Below, one piece after another: positions 30,208-35,366 of a DNA stretch of 35,366 nucleotides. Numbering within the stretch: the stretch's first letter is position 1; each line of letters begins with the position of its first letter. Origin of the DNA: Ruminococcus sp. CAG:563 (GTDB lineage: Bacteria; Bacillota; Clostridia; Oscillospirales; Acutalibacteraceae); assembly GCA_000434915.1 (NCBI GenBank), contig FR882088.1, forward strand, positions 69,957 to 105,322. Reading direction: 5' to 3'. Both the position numbers and the translations under genes were made by a program. The notes beneath the pieces are model-generated. The model was not told where the DNA came from. It saw only the letters and a program-made list of their open reading frames with translations, and searched no databases.

Positions 30208-30726
30208 TTAAATCGTTTGATTAAAGTTTTTAATAACAAAATCTTCCATGTCACCTATCGAATCAAGGTCAAAATCGTAAAACCAAAGATAATAAATTGT
30301 CTTTTCACTTTCTGAAATACCGATAAAGCCGATTTGCTTCGGATAGCCGAGCTGGCCGTCTGTAACTGCTCTGAACACCTTTGATTTGTATTCAAACGGT
30401 TCATTGCCGAAAAAGTCGTTTTCTCCATATTTGCGGGCAATGTCGGCTTTCAAAGACTCGAATTTCTCGGGATCTGTGATTTTCATGGTAATTGACTCGG
30501 ATTCCGATATCAAGTGAAAACGATTGTTTTTTACAAAGTGAACGTTATTATAATCTTGATAATCGGTCGGGAAGAAGTCCGTTGCTCCGTATTCGGCAAC
30601 TTCTTCGATTGAATCAACCTTTGTTATCATTCCGTGATTATCCCAATATACAAAGAAACCATATACCGATACGGCTAAAAGAACAATTACTAAAACGGGA
30701 ATAAAAAGTTTTTTTGATTTTCTCAT
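30208..30726 (-). CDS. Single-pass membrane protein in the fucose operon, 172 aa
   Basis: A basic start (MRKSKK) and one N-terminal membrane helix (LFIPVLVIVLLAVSVYGFFVYW) are followed by about 140 residues outside, with VDSIEEVAEYGATDFFP and KITDPEKFESLKADIA. It does not share the YMIDD block of its neighbours. The ATG at 30726 with TAGGAGAG 8 nt upstream is preferred; a longer frame starts at 30780 inside the previous gene without support. I recognise no family. The position between two related membrane proteins suggests the set works together. Confidence 0.7.
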   Translation of the reverse strand: MRKSKKLFIPVLVIVLLAVSVYGFFVYWDNHGMITKVDSIEEVAEYGATDFFPTDYQDYNNVHFVKNNRFHLISESESITMKITDPEKFESLKADIARKYGENDFFGNEPFEYKSKVFRAVTDGQLGYPKQIGFIGISESEKTIYYLWFYDFDLDSIGDMEDFVIKNFNQTI

Positions 30727-30739
30727 AAAATCAACTCTC

Positions 30740-31303
30740 CTACCCTTGAACCACAGCCGATGTAACCTTGCTGTTGCCATCGTAGGTGATTATGAATTTT
30801 TTATATCCCGGGAATTCCTGTCCGATTTCATAATAGAACTCGTTATCTTCGGGAGAATCATAGCTGTTTTCGCCGAGAATATTTTTAACCTCTTTAACGT
30901 CCATGCCGATAAGCCCATACTTGCTTTTGATATCGTCAATCATGTATTGACGGCAGTTATAATATTCGGGGTCATTCCAGATCTCTTGATTAAAGGTCTG
31001 ATATTCCTTGGCAACAATAACGGTATTAGCTATGCTGAGTGCAGGGATAATGCCGATTATAAGGATAAAAGAAACTATTCCGCCGATAAGCCTTTTCTTC
31101 TCAGCAAAAATTGCAATGCAAGTGCAAAGATACGCCAAAACAAGAATAAAGGCGGCAATTATTTCTCCGAGATGTCCGTATTTTCCTGAGCTTATCGCAG
31201 GACCGATAAAGGACAGCTTCGCTATATAATAAATTCCGCAAAAAATTCCAGCGAACAAAATCGCTAAGAGAATTTTATGAGTGATTTTTAAGCTTTTTTT
31301 CAT
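30740..31303 (-). CDS. Membrane protein of the fuc-operon paralogue set (copy 2)
   Basis: The 187-residue protein has three membrane helices (ILLAILFAGIFCGIYYIA, IIAAFILVLAYLCTCIAIF, IGGIVSFILIIGIIPALSI), then the shared soluble domain: FNQEIW, CRQYMIDDIKSKYGLIGMDVKEVKNILGE, YEIGQEFPGYKKFIITYDG. It matches the proteins at 29577 and 31306 in helix order and in the C-terminal domain. GGGGTGGG lies before the ATG. The gene starts 2 bp past the stop of copy 1. The soluble domain is probably outside the cell or at the membrane face, by the count of helices. Function unknown. Confidence 0.75.
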   Translation of the reverse strand: MKKSLKITHKILLAILFAGIFCGIYYIAKLSFIGPAISSGKYGHLGEIIAAFILVLAYLCTCIAIFAEKKRLIGGIVSFILIIGIIPALSIANTVIVAKEYQTFNQEIWNDPEYYNCRQYMIDDIKSKYGLIGMDVKEVKNILGENSYDSPEDNEFYYEIGQEFPGYKKFIITYDGNSKVTSAVVQG

Positions 31304-31305
31304 TC

Positions 31306-31902
31306 TTATCCCACCCCTATATCGTCAGTTGTATAAAACTTTGTGACCTTGCCGTTTTTGTCATAGCTGATAACAAGAAATTTATAAGCTCCGCCGATTC
31401 GGTGATAGTATTCCCGTCCGTAATTTGACGGTCCCCAATTATCCAAATCAAGCAATTTATCAACCTCTGAAATATCCATTCCGACAAGATTATATTTTTC
31501 TTCAAGGTCGGGTACCATGTATTGTAAAAGATTCGAATGTATTTGAGCTGTTCTGTTCCAATTTTCGGGCGAAAATTCCGTGTAAGGCTTTGCACATATC
31601 TTATCGGTCACATCTAACAGAGGGAAAAACGAAGCGATAAGTACGGCGCAGGCTATCAATGCAATTACTCTTTTGACTTTGCCTGTTTTGCCGAACAGTG
31701 CAAGTGCAAGCAAAGCGGCAGATGCAACAAGAACGGTGGCAAGAATAATCTTGCCGATATATCCGTACTCGCCGTAGTTTAACGAATCGGCTGCCAACAG
31801 AAAACAAAACAACAAATATATTCCGATGCAAGCAACGCAAAAGACCGATATGGCAAGAACTTTAAGCGCGGAAACAATTGATTTTTTATCTCTTTCAGTC
31901 AT
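31306..31902 (-). CDS. Membrane protein of the fuc-operon paralogue set (copy 1)
   Basis: About 198 residues: helix one (VLAISVFCVACIGIYLLFCF), two helices around residues 50-100, then the shared C-terminal domain with FSPENWN, LQYMVPDLEEKYNLVGMDISEVDKLLDL and YDKNGKVTKFY. It is the most diverged of the three at the YMIDD position (YMVPD). The ATG at 31902 with AAGGGTG 7 nt upstream is preferred over a TTG at 31908. It follows the kinase gene by 37 bp and starts the four-gene membrane block inside the fucose operon. Function unknown. Confidence 0.75.
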   Translation of the reverse strand: MTERDKKSIVSALKVLAISVFCVACIGIYLLFCFLLAADSLNYGEYGYIGKIILATVLVASAALLALALFGKTGKVKRVIALIACAVLIASFFPLLDVTDKICAKPYTEFSPENWNRTAQIHSNLLQYMVPDLEEKYNLVGMDISEVDKLLDLDNWGPSNYGREYYHRIGGAYKFLVISYDKNGKVTKFYTTDDIGVG

Positions 31903-31939
31903 ATTCAATCACCCTTATAGTCCCGTACTTGCAGTTCTG

Positions 31940-33403
31940 TTAAACTACCTTGAGAAAATCCTCATAAGCCTCTGCCCACTTGTCCGTGTCTTTCGGCTCA
32001 AAGGTTTTAAGCTCGGAGGATTCGGCAACGATTTTTCTTGCCTGTCCGATATTTTCGACAGAACCGTTGGACATGAGCTGAACGGCAACGTTGCCCATAA
32101 CGGTGGCCTCGATCGGTCCGGCCTTAACCGTGCGGTCGCAGGAGTTTGCCGTCATCTGACAAAGCAGACCGTCCTTTGTTCCGCCGCCGATAACATGAAT
32201 AACAGGGTAGTCACGCTCCGTACATTCACGAAGCTTTTCAAATGTCAGCCTGTATTTCATTGCAAGGCTTTCGTAGATACAGCGCATGATCTCACCGACC
32301 GTTTCGGGAACGTACTGACCTGTTTTGCGGCAGAATTCACGCACACGCTCGGGAATATTTCCGTGAGGAACAAACTCGGGAGCGTCCGGATCAATGAAGC
32401 ACTTGAACGGCTCTGCGGCAAGCGCAAGCTTTTCAAGGTCGGCATAGGAATATTCCTTGCCCTCCCGCTTCCATTGGCGGCGGCTCTCCTGAATGAGCCA
32501 AAGTCCGATTATGTTCTTGAGAAAGCCTGTCGAACCGTCAAAGCCGCCCTCGTTCGTGATATTTATGTTCATTGAAGTCTCATTGACTATCGGCTTGTCA
32601 AGCTCTGTGCCGAAGAGCGACCATGTGCCGCTCGAAAGGAAAGCAAAATCGCCGTCCTCGCACGGAACGGAGGTGATAGCCGACTGAGTGTCGTGACCGC
32701 AGACGGAAATAACGGGAACAGGATCAACGCCGCATTCCTCGCAGATTTCCTTCGAAAGCTCGCCGAGAACCGTGCCCGGCTGAACGAGCGGAGCAAAGAC
32801 AGATTCTTTAATTCCGAAAGCATCAAGAATTTCCTTTGACCACGTTCTTTTGTCAAGGTCAATGAGCTGTGATGTGGAAGCTATCGAATATTCGGCGCAC
32901 ATTTTGCCCGTGAGCATATATCCGAAAAGGTCGGGCATAAAGAGCATTTTATCCGCACGCTCAAGCATCCACGGTCTGTATTTTTTAAGTGAAATAAGCT
33001 GAAAAAGGGTGTTCAGCTCCATGAACTGAATTCCTGTAATGCCGTAAAGCTTTTCTTTCGGCATGGTCTTGAATGCCTCGTCAACAAGTCCGGCGGTTCT
33101 TGCGTCACGGTAGTGAACGGGATTTTCCATCAGCTTGCCCTCGGAGTCGATAAGTCCGAAGTCAACGCCCCATGTGTCAATTCCGATTGAATCAAAGCCG
33201 CCTGCGATTTTTGCCTTGATAATGCCCTGCTTGATTTCATAAAAAAGACGCAGAACATCCCAGTACACCGTGCCGCCGACGCTTACAGGGTCGTTTGAGA
33301 AACGGTGAACCTCTTCCAATGTGATTTTATCGCCGTCGAAGCAGCCGATTATCGCTCTGCCGCTTGATGCGCCGAAGTCAAAGGCTAAAACTCTTTTAGT
33401 CAT
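31940..33403 (-). CDS. fucK: FGGY-family sugar kinase (rhamnulokinase-like, probable L-fuculokinase)
   Basis: The 487-residue kinase belongs to the RhaB branch of the FGGY family: RVLAFDFGASSGRAIIG at the start, GIDTWGVDFGLID, FMPDLFGYMLTG, VCGHDTQSAITSVP with the catalytic Asp, SSGTWSLFG for nucleotide binding, and VIHVIGGGTKDGLLCQMTA. It would phosphorylate a ketose. RhaB relatives placed with FucI and FucU are usually taken to act on L-fuculose; rhamnulose or D-ribulose kinase activity is not excluded. The start overlaps the fucU end by 8 bp, so translation is coupled. The gene symbol follows operon context and not sequence alone. Confidence 0.9.
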   Translation of the reverse strand: MTKRVLAFDFGASSGRAIIGCFDGDKITLEEVHRFSNDPVSVGGTVYWDVLRLFYEIKQGIIKAKIAGGFDSIGIDTWGVDFGLIDSEGKLMENPVHYRDARTAGLVDEAFKTMPKEKLYGITGIQFMELNTLFQLISLKKYRPWMLERADKMLFMPDLFGYMLTGKMCAEYSIASTSQLIDLDKRTWSKEILDAFGIKESVFAPLVQPGTVLGELSKEICEECGVDPVPVISVCGHDTQSAITSVPCEDGDFAFLSSGTWSLFGTELDKPIVNETSMNINITNEGGFDGSTGFLKNIIGLWLIQESRRQWKREGKEYSYADLEKLALAAEPFKCFIDPDAPEFVPHGNIPERVREFCRKTGQYVPETVGEIMRCIYESLAMKYRLTFEKLRECTERDYPVIHVIGGGTKDGLLCQMTANSCDRTVKAGPIEATVMGNVAVQLMSNGSVENIGQARKIVAESSELKTFEPKDTDKWAEAYEDFLKVV

Positions 33404-33824
33404 TTATTACAACACCCTTTTGGAGAATAATATTAGCGTAAATTGCAGTCTCGCCCGTTGCAACTATTGCAAAAGCGTTCTTTGCCTTGTCATAGAAATC
33501 AAAACGCTCAACAAGTCCGATATTCTTATCGCCCTCGTTTTTCTCAACGATCTCTTTGTATGTAGCCCAGATTTCGGGGCGGTTGTCCGGGTCGCCGTTA
33601 TCCATAAGAGAAACGGGAGCGTCAACATATGTGTCAAGCGGCATAAGCTTGAGAATGGCGTCGAGAATCTCGGGAACGCCGTGACCGTCCAGGCGAACAA
33701 GACGCTGAGCGTTTGTGACTGCCGGGAAGTTGCCGTCGCCGATTACGATGTAGTCGCCGTGACCCATCTCCATGAGAATTTTAAGAAGCTCGGGTGAAAG
33801 AATCGAAGGTATGTTTTTAAGCAT
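33396..33824 (-). CDS. fucU: L-fucose mutarotase
   Basis: The 142-residue protein is a FucU/RbsD-family mutarotase: MLKNIPSILSPELLKILMEMGHGD with the catalytic His, DGNFPA, LVRLDGHGVPEILDAIL, LMPLD, ERFDFYDKAK, and the C-terminal ATGETAIYANIILQKGV. It speeds interconversion of alpha and beta L-fucose to feed the isomerase. AAAGGAG lies before the ATG. It is the first gene of the operon, with a palindromic region between it and a divergent HTH regulator. Confidence 0.95.
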   Translation of the reverse strand: MLKNIPSILSPELLKILMEMGHGDYIVIGDGNFPAVTNAQRLVRLDGHGVPEILDAILKLMPLDTYVDAPVSLMDNGDPDNRPEIWATYKEIVEKNEGDKNIGLVERFDFYDKAKNAFAIVATGETAIYANIILQKGVVIND

Positions 33825-33856
33825 AATAATATACTCCTTTTATCTATATTTAGTTT

Positions 33857-34004
33857 ATTATAACTGATGTTTAAAGAAAAATAAAGAGAAATACAGGAAA
33901 AAGTTACATAAATTCGGTTGTAATTTTTTGTTTAAGCTATTAAAATGTTAGATAAGGGCAATTATCTAATGTATTAGTCTATATTCAAGCAGTAAAAGTA
34001 TAAT
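33857..34004. promoter_or_regulatory. Divergent promoter region with palindromic operator
   Basis: Leftward, a TATAAT at 33857-33862 (minus strand, weak -35) serves fucU. Rightward, a TATAAT at 33999-34004 (weak -35) serves the HTH gene. Between them TTAGATAA-GGGCAA-TTATCTAA (33948-33969) is a perfect 8-bp inverted repeat with 6-bp spacer, about 30 bp upstream of the HTH -10 and 85 bp from that of fucU. Weak -35 boxes suggest activator dependence. Confidence 0.6.
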
Positions 34005-34042
34005 ATTATCTCACAAGAAAGTATATTACGGAGAGATATCTT

Positions 34043-34246
34043 ATGATAAAATTAGATGTTTTGAATTTACTTGAAAAGAACGGCAAAACAAAATACTGGC
34101 TCTATAAGCAGCTCGGAATGAGCTATCAGAACTTCAGCCGCATGATAAACAACGAAACGAAGTCGATTCAGTATGAAAATATTGATGCACTCTGCCAAAT
34201 TTTTAACTGCACGCCGAATGAGCTTTTCAAGATGACGGAAGAGTAA
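34043..34246 (+). CDS. Small Cro/CI-type HTH regulator, 67 aa
   Basis: The protein is little more than one XRE-type helix-turn-helix domain: NGKTKYWLYKQLGMSYQNFSRMINNE forms helices 2 and 3, and IDALCQIFNCTPNELF the last helices, which is the common HTH_26-type pattern. No ligand-binding domain is present. ACGGAGAG precedes the ATG at good distance. It diverges from fucU across a palindrome. It could regulate itself or the fucose operon, but a small single-domain XRE regulator in this position may also be unrelated to sugar. Confidence 0.88.
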   Translation: MIKLDVLNLLEKNGKTKYWLYKQLGMSYQNFSRMINNETKSIQYENIDALCQIFNCTPNELFKMTEE

Positions 34247-34276
34247 AGAAAAAACGGAAGATTACTCGACTATCAG

Positions 34277-34325
34277 CCTCCTCTTATTGTAAGGGGAGGG
34301 GGATCGCTTGCGGTGGTGGGGATAA
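34277..34325 (+). repeat. Double-hairpin intergenic element
   Basis: CCTCCTCTTA-TTG-TAAGGGGAGG (34277-34299) is a 10-bp stem with one G-U. A smaller GC-rich arm (ATCGCTTGCGGT) and GGTGGGGAT follow. No T-run is present, so it is not a standard terminator. The form resembles short dispersed CTCC/GGAG repeats found between genes in gut clostridia. Only one copy was seen here. Confidence 0.45.
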
Positions 34326-34371
34326 AATCACAAGCCGCACTCGAAAAAATCTAACGAAAGAGGATGAAAGA

Positions 34372-35366
34372 ATGTTTGCAAAGGTCAACAGCATGGGTAT
34401 TTTCGGCATGGAGGTTTTCCCCGTCAGTGTTGAGGCTGATATTTCTTCGGGCTTGCCTCGCTTTGACGTGGTAGGTTTGCCCGATTCCGCTGTCAGCGAA
34501 TCACGAAACCGTGTCCATTCTGCGATAAAGAACAGCGGCTTTGATTTCCCGGTCAGCCGTATTACCGTTAATCTTGCTCCTGCCGACCGCCGAAAGGAAG
34601 GACCTCTCTATGACCTTTCAATGTTTGTTGCTTTGCTCATGGCTTCGGAGCAGCTGAGAGCCGAAACGGATGAGTATATCTTTCTCGGTGAGCTTTCGCT
34701 TGACGGAAAGGTGCGCAGGGTCAACGGCGTGCTGCCGATGGTTATCGGAGCTTGCCAGAGCGGAGTGAAGAAGGTTTTTGTTCCCTCGGAGAACGCTAAC
34801 GAAGCGGCAGTGGTTGAAGGTGTTGAAATTTATCCCGTTTCCGATGTCTTTGCCGTGCTCAATCATCTGAGAGGAACGAAGCCGATCGAGCCTGCCAAGC
34901 CGATGAGATCCGAAGGCTCGGAAGCCTTTGACTATATGCCTGATTTCGCCGATGTCAAGGGTCAGTTTGAAGCTAAGCGTGCTTTGGAGGTTGCAGCGGC
35001 AGGCGGTCATAATACGCTGATGATAGGCAGCCCGGGCTCGGGCAAAAGTATGCTTGCCAAGAGAATCCCGTCAATTCTGCCGTCAATGACATTTGAAGAA
35101 AGTCTTGAAACGACAAAGATTTATTCGATATCCGGTGCGTTGAAAAACAATTCAAGTCTTATAACTCAGCGGCCGTTCCGTGCACCGCATCATACGGTAT
35201 CGACTATCGGACTTGCGGGCGGCGGTGCAATTCCGAAACCCGGTGAAATCTCGCTCGCACATAACGGTGTTTTGTTCCTCGATGAGTTGCCCGAATTCTC
35301 ACGTCAGGCAATGGAGATGATGCGCCAACCGCTTGAGGACGGAAAAATAACAATTTCAAGAGCGTC
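34372..35366 (+). CDS. comM: ComM/YifB-family Mg-chelatase-like AAA+ ATPase, 3' part cut by right edge
   Basis: The frame starts at an ATG with AGAGGA 7 nt upstream and is open to the window end, giving 331 residues. The N-terminal ~170 residues form the LonC-like ChlI domain: MFAKVNSMGIFGMEVFPVSVE, GLPRFDVVGLPDSAVSESRNRVHSAIKNSG and RITVNLAPADRRKEG. The AAA+ domain has Walker A GSPGSGKSM and Walker B GVLFLDELPEF, with the RAPHHT motif between. Homologues act in natural transformation as a branch-migration helicase (ComM). The missing C-terminal part should hold the rest of the AAA+ domain. Confidence 0.95.
   Translation, partial: MFAKVNSMGIFGMEVFPVSVEADISSGLPRFDVVGLPDSAVSESRNRVHSAIKNSGFDFPVSRITVNLAPADRRKEGPLYDLSMFVALLMASEQLRAETDEYIFLGELSLDGKVRRVNGVLPMVIGACQSGVKKVFVPSENANEAAVVEGVEIYPVSDVFAVLNHLRGTKPIEPAKPMRSEGSEAFDYMPDFADVKGQFEAKRALEVAAAGGHNTLMIGSPGSGKSMLAKRIPSILPSMTFEESLETTKIYSISGALKNNSSLITQRPFRAPHHTVSTIGLAGGGAIPKPGEISLAHNGVLFLDELPEFSRQAMEMMRQPLEDGKITISRA

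Overview
The window looks like chromosome from a low-to-medium GC, Gram-positive gut or rumen clostridium, most likely in or near Ruminococcus (Oscillospirales). The evidence is indirect: strong AGGAGG ribosome-binding sites, sigma-A type promoters, a SpoVT regulator, a tRNA-Cys T-box, a LexA with Bacillus-type operators, a cre-like site at pyk, a dockerin-bearing secreted protease, an L-fucose operon, and two GH38 alpha-mannosidase-type enzymes. No tRNA, rRNA, IS element, prophage or CRISPR array was seen.

1-8.8 kb (glycan module). A leftward unit holds a HAD phosphatase, a small membrane protein and a GH38 enzyme cut by the left edge. It diverges from a rightward unit of a GT4 glycosyltransferase, a full-length GH38 alpha-mannosidase, a Thr/Lys-rich membrane-anchored surface protein and an AroE-AroK fusion, which ends at a strong terminator. 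Both promoters between them can be read.

8.8-9.4 kb (peptide locus). Two paralogous 35-residue amphipathic peptides lie in tandem. Each has its own TTGACA promoter, a near-identical leader starting with a hairpin, a perfect ribosome-binding site and a terminator. They are missed by ORF callers with a length cut-off.

9.4-14 kb. A leftward unit holds a QueG-like iron-sulphur protein, a DUF896 protein and a PAP2-like membrane protein without catalytic motifs. Next come an uncharacterised convergent pair and spoVT. Then follows a notable block: direct TTAAGA boxes at exact 11-bp spacing in front of a promoter, a 66-residue zinc-ribbon-like protein, and a long structured RNA ending in a terminator. 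A frameshifted YhhN-family gene follows.

14-25 kb. A beta-lactamase-fold hydrolase, a GDPD-like surface protein with key residues replaced, autoregulated lexA, a small membrane protein, a decayed DUF1893 gene, a MIF-like protein, the T-box-controlled cysE-cysS operon, a papain-like protease with dockerin, and pyk.

25-35.4 kb. A leftward group holds a beta-propeller protein, a GT4 glycosyltransferase and an AlkD-like protein. The L-fucose operon (fucU, FGGY kinase, four small membrane proteins of which three are paralogues, fucI) follows. A divergent HTH regulator shares a palindromic intergenic region with fucU. A ComM/YifB ATPase is cut by the right edge.

The main candidates for something undescribed are the twin peptides, the box array / zinc peptide / structured RNA block, and the membrane-protein array inside the fucose operon.
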